Positions 29,816-39,772 of a stretch of DNA of 64,000 bases are shown in pieces; within the stretch, counting starts at the first letter, position 1, and each line of letters starts with the position of its first letter. This stretch comes from Naegleria lovaniensis (lineage: Eukaryota > Heterolobosea > Eutetramitea > Acrasida > Naegleriidae), in the NCBI RefSeq assembly GCF_003324165.1, contig NW_025407845.1, positions 62,001 through 126,000 on the forward strand. The letters are read 5' to 3'. The position numbers and the translations under genes were made by a program. The notes below the pieces were generated by a model. The model had not been told where the DNA came from. It saw only the letters and a list, made by a program, of their open reading frames with translations, and ran no database searches.

Positions 29816-30084
29816 TCAGCAAATCACATCCCTTATTTTTCTCAATTCCTCCCAAATTGCTGACCATCCCTCAGGAGGAACTAGTACTCTTGTCTCCTTT
29901 CTAACAAAAACCAACAAAAAACTAAACACAGAACAGTACTCTCACAAAACAGGAATCAATAAAATTTTGAGAATTGTTTCAATAAAAGAAGAATAGCTTT
30001 ACCTGGTCTGTGTTGAGTTTTCTCAACTCCTTCTCTTTTCGAAAACCCAACAAGCTCTCGTTCATTTCTTCAACAACCTTCACT
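29816..30084 (-). CDS. Small spliced gene, two or more exons (product of about 47-60 aa)
   Basis: On the minus strand an exon is bounded by a strong acceptor (TTTTTACAG, ending at 30085) and a donor (GTAAAG at 30002). It reads VKVVEEMNESLLGFRKEK then ELRKLNTDQ. The next exon (29896-29816) reads ETRVLVPPEGWSAIWEELRK then IRDVIC and a stop; the 106-nt intron 29897-30002 joins them in frame. If translation starts at the internal ATG (30065) the product is 47 aa; otherwise an upstream exon, perhaps with the ATG near 30182, supplies the start. The charged amphipathic helices suggest a small subunit of a larger complex. I do not recognise the family. Confidence 0.5.
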
Positions 30085-30408
30085 CTGTAAAAATAGAAGG
30101 AAAAAAGGAAAACGGAACGTTAGCGATCGCAAGACCAAAGCGGGCGAGAGCCTTCAACCAACTCAGAAAAAAGGCTTGACATCCCTCGGCAGAATCTCTC
30201 TTTGAAAAATTTTTTTGTGGTTTGGCACACGCAACACCTCATCTTCACTTGTTGATTTCAATCAATTCATCATAGTGATTACCATATTATATATACAATC
30301 ATCATTTATTTATTACACCTGTGATCATTTTTCTCATCGAAACCGAGACAAACATTGATTTTTTGTGATTTCAGCTTATAACCTATCTGTATCCACTACC
30401 GAATCGTC
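30085..30408. other. Intergenic/leader region
   Basis: This AT-rich sequence sits before the gene at 30409 and probably carries its promoter and 5' UTR, together with the promoter or first exon of the small minus-strand gene. A minus-strand ATG near 30182 opens a 20-codon frame without a convincing donor. Nothing else is evident. Confidence 0.4.
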
Positions 30409-33135
30409 ATGGCAACCCGACCACCTTCAACGGCTTCCTCTTACACGACAGGACTGCTCAATCCACAAATGCATGGATACAACAATCATAACACAACAAC
30501 TCCAAGTCCGCAGTCTTTATCACAGGGATATGTGACTGACACTTCCTACTACACAACGTCGGCGTCTCCTCTTTCTAGTACCCCTTCCAACTCATCTTAT
30601 CATAGCTCTTCAGTTCCATCTCCTACAGGTACCATTGCTGGAAACAGCACTATGAGTAGCTCCAGCTCGATTCAAAATATCATGGACTTTTATATTCAAA
30701 ATGTTAACTTTTCACTTCACACCAAGGCATCTCCTGAATGTGAAATCCAACTTTATCGATTGACCAATCCTATGGATGCACAAATAACAATACTCAACAC
30801 TCATCCACAGACACATCCACCTGTCTACTTATCCACTGTTGTGTATGCATTGCAAATTACTTTGGAAAAGTATATTTCACAAACATGTCAATGGGTACAA
30901 TGTTCTTCGAATGACCCAAATTCTAACACTCCATCCGCTTCAAACAATCTCTTCAAGGATTACGACGCTTTCGTAATTTACAATCAAACAAACCAACAAT
31001 CAATATCTCAATTAATTCAAACTGATGGAAAATCGTTATACATACAACTTCCTTTACAATTAGGATTTTACGGAAATCAATTCACTACAATGACGTTTCG
31101 TACCAAGCTCAACACAAGCAAGGAGAAACAGGGATACAAAAGAGGTGAAAGTGCCATTTTCCGAGTTGTTTTTTCACTGTTAAAACAACAACAACAAACT
31201 CATACTTTTTTTCAAAACAAGTATGAAAGTATTCCATTTGGCATTATTAATCATGGAAAAAATAGCACTGCAACAGCTCTTTACAAGAATATTAAGCTCA
31301 GCTCGATACCTGGTACCGTTGAATATAACATGGCCCTCATGCAACAGCAACAACAATATATTCAGACACCCAACCAACATTCACAAAGCCCCTATTCCAC
31401 TCCAAGTTATTCTTCTTCATCCTCAAACGGAAGCTCTTATCAAAATGTGACATCCTATAGCAATAATTATGACAATACAATGGATTTTGGTCAAGAATAC
31501 GACAACCAACAGGTACAAGAATTATTAGAAATTTTAATGCAAGAAGAACAAGCTCTTGCAAATCAAACCTCAAATGAAGATTATTCAGATCCAAACATGT
31601 TCATGACTGATGACGATGATTTATTCCGAGAAATCTCTGGGATCAACTCTTACTTTACTCCATCGTCAAGTGGTGGGGAAGGAGAAACAAGTCAAGAATT
31701 ATTTGACGAAGAATCTGAATCTGAAAGTGCCTCGTACGAGGATGAAGAAGAAATCCAATGGGAGGATCATCATCAACTTGCATATGAAAATACGTTCGAA
31801 TTGACCAAGCCTTCACCTTCTTCAGACCTCAAAGATGAGAGTTATTCAAGCCAAGCAATGGCTGTTCCAACTCAACCATACTGTGCTTCTATAACCAACA
31901 GCAACGTACTTTTGAAGAGCTCTGGGTTGGCCAAACCGCTGCCTCCTCTTCCTTCTTATTTGAAAGCCTCGCCAAGCAGCTCTCAGACCACTTCTTCTGC
32001 TGTTTCATTGTCTCAATCCAGTGTAGCTCTTCCTCCATCGTACCAATCTTCGTCAAGCACTACTCTTCCTCCTCCTCCAATCAATGCTGCTAGCAATTCT
32101 ATTCACAACACTGTCACATCAACAACTACCTCCAATCGCCGCTCTTTCAATTCTCAACAACAAGTGTTTGCTAGCTCTGTTACTCGTATGAATGAAAGCG
32201 TTTCTGTGCCAACAAGGTCGACCTCTGAAAGAAATAGAAATGACCAAGACACCTGGAGCTCTCCAGTTGAAAATCGTGAATCCAGAACCCCTTCCGTCTT
32301 GGATTCGAACGACACTCTAGTTGGAAGTGGCCAACCAAGAATGACATTTGGTGCAAATTATGTGAAAAATGCTCAGGCAGCAGACCAACTTCAAGAGAAA
32401 GAAAAGAAGAGAGGTCTTTCCGGTATGTTCAAAAGAAAGAAAAAGAAGGACGAAAGCGAGCCACCCTCCGAGAAAAAAGAGTCAAAGAATCCACTTGCAA
32501 AGCCATCTCATGCGTCCTTTTTCTCCAATTTCAAACCCACAGTAACCCTTAAGATCAATAATAACAATACAGCTGATGTGAACAACAGACAAGTTACTAA
32601 GGCTGCCCAAGTACAGCAAAAACTTGGTGACGACAGCAGCACTAGTGAGGAAAGCCTAATTAACGCCATGACCAAACTCAGTATTGACAAATTCATCACG
32701 ACTACTAAGGTTGATATCTCTAAATTTGATCCGAAAATGATTATTTTCAGTTTGGAAAAGAAAGATGTTACACAAAAGAAGGACATTGTAAATGTTGGAA
32801 AAGGGAAAAAGCCTATCCCTGTATTTAAGCCTGGTGAAACAATTCAATTCAATGTGCAAAACAATAACGAGAAAGAGTTGGTAGCACGCTCAAGCATTGT
32901 AGTTGGTACAACGTTACCTAGAAGGCCGATCGTTTTCTTCTCTGAAAAGTCTCTTGGCTTCACAAGAATGAAGGAAAACAACTCACTTTCCAGTCAAGCC
33001 CTGCAAATACCTCCACTCCCTCCAAATAAGAAGAGCATGTTGGTTGCCTTTATTTTGTTTGTAAAAATTTCTGATGGGCAAGGAAAGGAAAGGATCTTTA
33101 CCAACAAGAAAAAGGTGTTAATCTCTGCTCAGTAA
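30409..33135 (+). CDS. Large hypothetical protein, Ser/Gln-rich with two ordered ends
   Basis: This 908-aa intronless protein has a Ser/Thr/Asn-rich start (residues 1-85), an ordered beta-rich segment (about 90-305, with FSLHTKASPECEIQLYRL and LQLGFYGNQFTTMTFRTK), an acidic stretch (about 365-470), a long Ser/Pro-rich disordered linker with a basic cluster GMFKRKKKKDE near residue 677, and a second ordered segment at the end (about 760-908, including FKPGETIQFNVQNNNEKEL). Two beta-sandwich-like parts separated by a disordered insert would be compatible with a C2- or arrestin-like fold, but I see no diagnostic motif. Function unknown. Confidence 0.72.
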   Translation: MATRPPSTASSYTTGLLNPQMHGYNNHNTTTPSPQSLSQGYVTDTSYYTTSASPLSSTPSNSSYHSSSVPSPTGTIAGNSTMSSSSSIQNIMDFYIQNVNFSLHTKASPECEIQLYRLTNPMDAQITILNTHPQTHPPVYLSTVVYALQITLEKYISQTCQWVQCSSNDPNSNTPSASNNLFKDYDAFVIYNQTNQQSISQLIQTDGKSLYIQLPLQLGFYGNQFTTMTFRTKLNTSKEKQGYKRGESAIFRVVFSLLKQQQQTHTFFQNKYESIPFGIINHGKNSTATALYKNIKLSSIPGTVEYNMALMQQQQQYIQTPNQHSQSPYSTPSYSSSSSNGSSYQNVTSYSNNYDNTMDFGQEYDNQQVQELLEILMQEEQALANQTSNEDYSDPNMFMTDDDDLFREISGINSYFTPSSSGGEGETSQELFDEESESESASYEDEEEIQWEDHHQLAYENTFELTKPSPSSDLKDESYSSQAMAVPTQPYCASITNSNVLLKSSGLAKPLPPLPSYLKASPSSSQTTSSAVSLSQSSVALPPSYQSSSSTTLPPPPINAASNSIHNTVTSTTTSNRRSFNSQQQVFASSVTRMNESVSVPTRSTSERNRNDQDTWSSPVENRESRTPSVLDSNDTLVGSGQPRMTFGANYVKNAQAADQLQEKEKKRGLSGMFKRKKKKDESEPPSEKKESKNPLAKPSHASFFSNFKPTVTLKINNNNTADVNNRQVTKAAQVQQKLGDDSSTSEESLINAMTKLSIDKFITTTKVDISKFDPKMIIFSLEKKDVTQKKDIVNVGKGKKPIPVFKPGETIQFNVQNNNEKELVARSSIVVGTTLPRRPIVFFSEKSLGFTRMKENNSLSSQALQIPPLPPNKKSMLVAFILFVKISDGQGKERIFTNKKKVLISAQ

Positions 33136-33301
33136 ATACTATTTTGATTCTTCTTTGACATGATCAAGACTGGTTTTTATTATGTTGTATGTTAAAGGTA
33201 AGGTCCCAAAAATTTCCCTTCATTGTAAACTCTTTGTTGCGGTTGACCAGCAATTTTTGAAAAATTTGTTGAAAAAAAAATACGTCAAAATCCCAATCAC
33301 A

Positions 33302-33925
33302 ATGGTACGTATTTCATATTTTTCTTTCAGCAAGCATTTCTCACTTTCGAACTTTATTCAAATCTTATCTCGTCTATGATGTTTTCACCTATAGCCAAAA
33401 GAAGTCAAGCAAAAGAAGGACAATCCTATGAGAAAGGTCCAAATTCAAAAGCTCTGTTTGAACATTTCTCCTGGTGAAGGTGGTGACCGTTTACAAAAGG
33501 CTGCAAGAGTGTTGCAAGACTTAACCGGTCAAGTTCCAGTCTATCACAAGGCTCGTTTGACCATCCGTTCATTCGGTATCAGAAGAAATGAAAAGATTGC
33601 CGTCAGCGTTACTGTTCGTGGTGAAAAGGCCTACGAATTGTTGGAACGTGCTTTGAGAGTTAAGGACTTCGAATTGAGAAATAAGAACTTCTCTGATGCA
33701 GGAAACTTTGGCTTCGGTATTCAAGAACACATCGATCTCGGATTGAAGTATGATCCTAACATTGGTATCTTTGGTATGGATATTTTCGCAGTTTTGGGTC
33801 GTCCAGGTTTGAGAGTGTCAAAGAAGAAGAGATCTCCAGGAAAGGTTGGCGTTCAACACAGATTGACTTCTAAGGATGCCAAGGCTTGGTTTGTCGACAA
33901 CTTCAAGGGTACCATCCTCAACTAA
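33302..33925 (+). CDS. RPL11: 60S ribosomal protein L11 (uL5), first exon is only the start codon
   Basis: join(33302..33304, 33395..33925), 177 aa. The initiator ATG is directly followed by a GTACGT donor; the 90-nt intron ends in CACCTATAG and exon 2 continues [18 protein letters not shown]. The body carries the uL5 signatures [28 protein letters not shown] and the strongly conserved [19 protein letters not shown], then LGRPGLRV. The protein contacts 5S rRNA in the central protuberance of the large subunit. Without the splice, a call would begin at the Met at 33428 and lose 12 residues. Codon use is biased as expected for a highly expressed gene. An AATAAA overlaps the stop region. Confidence 0.95.
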
Positions 33926-33998
33926 ATAAATCACAAAAATATAATATTTCTAAAGCCTTTGTTGTCCACTGCTGTCAACAGTCATCACACTTAAAAAA

Positions 33999-34472
33999 AT
34001 GTCTGATTTCGATTCGGAACGGTTGGGCACTCTCTTCAACAAATACCTAAAGCAAGGAAAGGAAGAAATTGAGACCAGCGTTGTGAGTGATTTACTGAAA
34101 GAATATGATCGGAAGAAGTTTGCAAACATTACTCTAAAAGATGTTCAAAACAGCATTGATATTGATAAATACGGATATGTTGGTTTTAGTTCAGTTGAAA
34201 ATTTTGCAAGAAATTTCTTCATGAACGAATCATCCACAGCTATTCCAGAAATTATTTCATTATTTTACAACAATTATTCGTCAGATAAAGGAAAAAGATT
34301 TGACAATAGGACAGATAGGCTCATTGAACAAGAAGATATGAGCAAGTTATTAATTCAACTCTACCCAGATTTAACACAAGACGACGCTGAGGAACTTTCA
34401 CAACAATTATTTTCAGCAAACACAAGCATGTGTAGCGTAAAGAAGTTGGCAGAAAAACTGACAAAATTTTAA
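33999..34472 (+). CDS. Small protein with degenerate EF-hand-like repeats
   Basis: This 157-aa, mostly helical protein has two helix-loop-helix-like parts: one with IDIDKYGYVGFSSVENFA (about residues 52-70) recalls an EF-hand loop, and another around EQEDMSKLLIQLYPDL. Neither has a full set of calcium-coordinating residues. The length and layout fit calmodulin/centrin-like or p25-like proteins. It starts 73 bases after the RPL11 stop on the same strand. The family is uncertain; loss of calcium binding is an inference. Confidence 0.6.
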   Translation: MSDFDSERLGTLFNKYLKQGKEEIETSVVSDLLKEYDRKKFANITLKDVQNSIDIDKYGYVGFSSVENFARNFFMNESSTAIPEIISLFYNNYSSDKGKRFDNRTDRLIEQEDMSKLLIQLYPDLTQDDAEELSQQLFSANTSMCSVKKLAEKLTKF

Positions 34473-35073
34473 CATTGTAACATCTTTAACAATGATTCTT
34501 TTCACCTTAAAATTGAACCTATTTAGACATCTTATCACATGGCAATTAAGCTTTCGTACGTTTATAGGATCACATTGACAATCGAATAATGTTCAGGATA
34601 CAACGGTGACCTAGACCCTAAGCTGACCTACTTCACAAAGTGGCACAGGGACAGCGAATAAGTTCAAAAAAGTGGTCCGTCTCTTTTTGCCAGAAAAGGA
34701 CAAAACCAATTTCCGAACTAAATCTAAACATCTCACACAACTGTGAAAAAGCTACACGTTCTTCTTTTGAGTCATTCAGTAGTTGACTCTATCAAGTGTG
34801 AAGAGGCTTTCTCTCCAATGGCTCATTCACGAGTATCTGTTATGTAAGTAAGGTTATTCGTCAGCTCGAAAGGATTTCAATTCAGCACCTCCTGTTGCAA
34901 GTCGGAGAACGAGCAAGAGTGCGCTGTCTTTGCCTTGTTTCCTTTGTGAGCTTACTTTCGAAGTTGCGTAAAAAAAAATTCTACACGTGCTTCATCACAG
35001 CTGCCATTCCCTCTCGTTCACGAGTGAATATCGGACGTTGAAATCAAAAAGCTTGAACACCTATTGATTGAAA
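34473..35073. other. Intergenic region with a possible untranslated or short upstream exon
   Basis: No gene is resolved in this 600-base stretch. A short ATG frame near 34818 runs straight into a consensus donor (GTTATGTAAGTAAGG at about 34840), which could mark a non-coding first exon of the sterol desaturase gene, but I could not identify a matching acceptor with certainty. No tRNA-like cloverleaf is seen. Confidence 0.35.
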
Positions 35074-36006
35074 ATGGATTCATTGGATATCATGAGAGTC
35101 ATGGAGATTATTCCCATGCCAACTTTAGAAAATTTTGAGTCCTTTACTTCCGCAACGGAATATATTCGTGATGCTGTTGTGGCCACGAACAATATGGATA
35201 TCATCTCACAATTCTTGGTATTGTGGATCTCTGTGGCTGTTATTGCAACTATTGGATACTTTTTACTGACTAGCTTGTCATATCTCATCTTCTTTGGAAT
35301 CTTTAGAGACTATTTCCATCCACCACACGAACCTCAACCATTCAAAGGACAAGAATGGCTGGAAGCAAAGATGAGCTTGTGGGCAATTCCTTGGTTGTCA
35401 TTCCTCACCGCTCCTTTCTTTATCGGAGAGTTGAAGGGTTACAGCAAGCTATATTGGGAAGCAGAGAACGATCCATGGTGGTATTACGCTGTTATCATTA
35501 CTGGATTCATCCTCTTTACTGACACTTGCATTTATTGGATTCATCGTTGGGAACATACATTCCCTCTCATTTACAAGTACATCCACAAGCCACACCACAA
35601 GTGGTTGGTGGTCACTCCTTTTGCTGCTTTTGCTTTTAGTCCTTTGGATGGATGGGCACAAGCTTTACCATATCACATTTTTGTTTATTTGTTCCCAATG
35701 CAAACTAAGTTGTATATTTTCTTGTTTATTGTAGTTCAATGCTGGTCAATTAATATTCATGATGGTGTTGATTTTGTAGGAAGCAGACTTGGATCAAGTT
35801 CAAGCAAATATATTAACGGAGCACTTCATCATTACATTCACCACACTAGATATGATTACAATTATGGTCAATATTTCACATTTTGGGATAGAATCATGGG
35901 TTCTCATTATGATCCAAAGCCTGATTTTGATACTGGACTTTTCAATTTACCAAAACAAAACTACAACCCAGGAATGCATCCATCGGAGAAGAAGAAGGAA
36001 CAATAA
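35074..36006 (+). CDS. ERG3/SC5D: Sterol C5-desaturase (lathosterol oxidase)
   Basis: The start is the ATG at 35074 (310 aa); the two codons above it begin with TTG. The fatty-acid hydroxylase fold is clear: about four membrane spans and the histidine clusters HRWEH (about residue 155), HKPHHKW (about 170) and HHYIHHTRYD (about 251), which bind the di-iron centre. LVVTPFAAFAFSPLDGWAQA and INIHDGVDF between them are typical of C5-desaturases rather than C4-methyl oxidases. The enzyme introduces the C5-C6 double bond of sterols in the ER, using cytochrome b5. Naegleria-type organisms make ergosterol-like sterols, so the step fits. Confidence 0.93.
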   Translation: MDSLDIMRVMEIIPMPTLENFESFTSATEYIRDAVVATNNMDIISQFLVLWISVAVIATIGYFLLTSLSYLIFFGIFRDYFHPPHEPQPFKGQEWLEAKMSLWAIPWLSFLTAPFFIGELKGYSKLYWEAENDPWWYYAVIITGFILFTDTCIYWIHRWEHTFPLIYKYIHKPHHKWLVVTPFAAFAFSPLDGWAQALPYHIFVYLFPMQTKLYIFLFIVVQCWSINIHDGVDFVGSRLGSSSSKYINGALHHYIHHTRYDYNYGQYFTFWDRIMGSHYDPKPDFDTGLFNLPKQNYNPGMHPSEKKKEQ

Positions 36007-36112
36007 TTCTGTATTATTAAGGACGAAAATCGTTGAATGCATACGCAACAACACAAAATTAAAGAACACATTCATAAGAATTCTTGAGCTATAGTTTGAC
36101 ACAGTAACGCTT

Positions 36113-39100
36113 TTATTGGTTGCCCTCAACGCCCGTGATGGCAGCCTCACCGTGGTTCACCAGCACTTCCTTAGATAGGTACAGCTTGTCCATAACAATG
36201 TCATGCAATTTGTTGTAAATTTTTGTAAGGGCTTGCACAGCAAGCTTTAGGATCAATAGAGCCACTATGGAAGGATAACTGAACACAAAAATATGGTATT
36301 GTGTTTGTGGGAGAACAAAGAAAGGCAAGATGGTCTTGTTCACAATGTAGGGCACCGTTAGGAAAAGCACCAAATGATAAACGACTGGTAAAATGATGTA
36401 GTTAACCACGCGCAACAATTCTACGTTTCTAAAACCATTCTGCTTCACTCTGGTGAGCTCTTGAGCCAAATGTTGCAATCCAGGGAATAGGTCGGGTAGC
36501 TTGAGTATCGTAATTGAGAAAAACAGGCCCAAAGACCAAACTTCTGCAAGCAATAATACTGGCTGGCTGCCTGACAGTGAGTCATCAAAATTTTCGCTTA
36601 CAACTATTTCAATTGCTAATTTTGTTGGAACAACAATGCTCATTTCAATTGCACCTCCAATTAAGATGGGTACCAATATAAACCACAGAGCAAAGAGGAT
36701 GGTACATTTGAAAACAATCGTTGTCCATTTGATAATTTTCTCAAAAGATCGTTCCGTATAGATATAATTCAAAATATACATAATTCCATTGAACAAGTAC
36801 AATCCTATCATGTAGGTATAAAAATGATTTCTCATTTCAACTCCAAGGAGCGTTCCTAAAACATTATCCAACACAAATTTTCCGAGAAGTAAGGGAAGAA
36901 TGATTGAAAGTGAAATTATTTCGATCAAGCCACACCAAGTAATCAAAATAAACAGAGATATTCTTAATGGGAAATGTGTTGGATATCGAACAGATCTTTG
37001 AAGATTGATGTCTCGAGCAGCAACGGTAGTTGACGTTGGACTATCGAAGAAATATGACTCGAGAGAAAAGTAGCTACCACCAATTTCAAACCACCGTTTC
37101 AACACCCATTTCAATTTTTCAAGGTTAAACCATCGCTGTTGCATGTAGTTGACAATGATGATAGGCAAAGATGTGTCAATGGTCAGCTCAATTAGAGAGT
37201 TTCGACCGTATTCTCCTAACGGAGTTCCTATCTTGAAAGGAAAGAAGTTGTAGTCTTGCAACAAGAATCTTACCATCTTGAGTGGCGTTCGTACTAATGC
37301 TAATATAATGATGGACAAGAAAAAGAAACTGAATGTAATTCTTCTCATGTGAGTAAATATGCTTATAGTAACAAGCTCTTTCAAGTAATGAAAGTTAGGA
37401 TCATCAGGATCTCTCAAAAACCATAATACACGTTTGGATAGAAAAGATCTAAGCATTTGAATAAAGCTACTCGCAACCACTACTACAATGATTCCAAAAA
37501 CAAAGTAAACAAAGGATACACTAAAGATTATAACAAGTCGAGAGAGAATCGTCTCTAATGAATAAGGTTTCACTGTGTTATAGACTCCAAATACTAATTC
37601 TCGTAAAATATTTGTTGAATTAAACTGAAAATGTTCAACGAGGTGATATACTGTGCCAGTATAGTTAGTAATTGATGCGTTAAAGGTTTGGCTCATTTGT
37701 TGCATTGTGGAATTACCATCCATTCCATGGATTCCTTGTCTCATTATAGAAGAAATATTACTGGTGGAGTTCTTGAAAAATTCATCTGTGGAATAAAATA
37801 ATAAATATCCAATTGCTAGAGGTACGATAATAAAGTTTGTAGTTAAAATAGTTGCAATCTTGACTAATAATATGATGTACTTGGTGTAATAAACTAGTTT
37901 CTTGGCTAAATTGCAAATTGGAAACCAACTTTTGGAAAGGAAATTATGGAATACATAATTTAGCAATACAAATGAGTAAATCACACCGATTAAAAATAAG
38001 TATCCCGTTAATATATACATCATCTTTTCTCCAACGATCCAGGCAGTTGAGTCAGAATAAACCGAGGAATTTAGGGAAGTGGTATTGGCAGGATGAATGT
38101 TTTGAAAAATAGTGTCGTTTGTCAACCTATCCCAAGTCTGATTTGTTTCGTTATTTGAGATAATGAAAGTTCCGTTTTTTGAGATGCCTTGATTAAGCAA
38201 ATCATCTAGGATGTTCTTAATTTCGAAATATTGAGTTAATTGATGACAAATAAATCTTCCAAACTGAAGAGGAAGGAACAATAGCAGTAGAATATGTTGA
38301 GAATTTAAGAACAATACGAGTGCAACAGTTTCGAAGAGGTGAGAAATATCCCCTTTTAGGCCAATCATTACATCAAGGTCTAGGTCTTCTCTTGCTCCAT
38401 TCTGTATAGGAGGAGGATTGGCTGCAATTGGAGGGTTTTGGTTCAATTCTTCTTGAGGAGCGTTGTGCATTTCTTCTAATTCCACTCTCGGTTCATCAGC
38501 TTCTCCTTGAGGAATTTCATTAGTTTCATCATTATTTTCCTCGTCTTGTAGCAACTGCTGATTGTTCATTAGATCCTTTAGAGTAATTATTTCGTTGGGG
38601 TTGTTTTGATTGTTGACATTTTCCTGTGGTGCTAGCCGTTGAGGGTTTACATAGTTTTCCAGCAACTCTAAATTTGATTTAATAAATTCCAAAACTCCAG
38701 CAGTAATCAAATCAAGAAGTAAAACAAAAATACAAATTGTAGCTCCAAAGGTACAGTCTCTAAAGAAAGTGAGAATACCATAATCTTTGAATAGCGTTTC
38801 CCAATCGAAAATGTTTACGATTTGACTCCATGATGTAATATTCACAATCCTATAAAACTGATAAGTAATGAAAGGGACGAGCACAATCCAAACAAAAATT
38901 ACAAGTAAAATTCTGCTAATTGACTTCAGATAGTTGAACAAGACAGAAAATGCGCCAAGCATAACCTGAAGTGGAGACAACTGTTTGGGAGCGTCATTTG
39001 AATAAACTTTTGCGAATTTGAATTCGTGCTTGCAAATTTCGCAATATTTTCCTTTGTTTGAATGCTTCATCCACTCCATCAAACAAGTTCCGTGGATGTA

Positions 39101-39434
39101 CTTAATACTTCCCGAGCACTAAATTTAGTTTTGAACAAAGCAATATGTTAAAAAATACAAATTATCATGATGAACATACTTTGCAAGGATGAAAGAGAGG
39201 ATCCTCTTCAGTATGTGGTTGTTTGCAAATTCTACAAAGAGCGTCGTCGGGAATGCCGTTTGAATTCAATTCATCGTTATCGGAGTCGGAATCAGACTTA
39301 TCCTCTACAATTTCGATATTGTTTGTATTTACATCATCTTGATTTGGAGTATCTTGTTCATTCAAAACATCAATTTGGTCCTCCCTTTCGTGATGGTGAA
39401 GGGAATTCAGGTCCTGAAAGTCGGACGAAAGCAT
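36113..39434 (-). CDS. MARCH6: Doa10/MARCH6-type RING-CH ER ubiquitin ligase, two exons
   Basis: complement(36113..39118, 39180..39434), 1086 aa; the 61-nt intron (donor GTATGT, acceptor AAATTTAG) splits the RING-CH finger. After an acidic N terminus, residues about 67-120 read CRICKQ...[21 protein letters not shown]...CEICKHEF, a complete C4HC3 RING-CH domain. Many membrane spans follow, with the acidic/Gln-Asn-rich loop near residues 220-330. A middle TEB4/Doa10-type block (WFLRDPDDPNFHYLKELV, then LVRTPLKMVRFLL) is clearly recognisable. The ligase sits in the ER membrane and drives ERAD-C degradation, including sterol-pathway enzymes such as squalene epoxidase. Its neighbours are a sterol desaturase and the giant MUN protein, but there is no sign of co-regulation. 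Confidence 0.94.
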
Positions 39435-39772
39435 TTTTTCTGATTTTTTAAATTTTTACACCAATCCTTTTGCTGATTTTTTCTATTGTTATTTTTAATA
39501 TCAAATTGTTGAAGCTAGTAGTAATTTAAAACAACAAGATGTTTTTGATTCTTAAAGATCACAGAGTGAATACAATGTCATGGTCAACATAATGTAGAAT
39601 TTTTGGTTGCGTGCCATTCATGCATACAGAATGACATGTCTTCTATTCTCATTCTAAAAAAAAAGCAGATTCAACTCGAGTCACCACAAAAACAGTGTCG
39701 GAAGCATTTTTGCTGGTACTGTCATCATCATCTCAACAACACAAACAATTAATTTATTAATCATCGAAGAGG
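39435..39772. other. Divergent promoter region
   Basis: The 338-base AT-rich spacer lies between the Doa10-type gene and the giant Kelch-TPR-MUN gene, which point away from each other. It should contain both promoters. I see no RNA gene, repeat or hidden exon; a short palindromic region (ATTCATGCATACAGAATGACATG) near 39620 is too weak to call. Confidence 0.4.

Noticed and set aside
34473-35073. Possible tRNA or snRNA in the gap before the sterol desaturase
   Set aside because: No cloverleaf, A/B-box pair or Sm-site structure could be traced.
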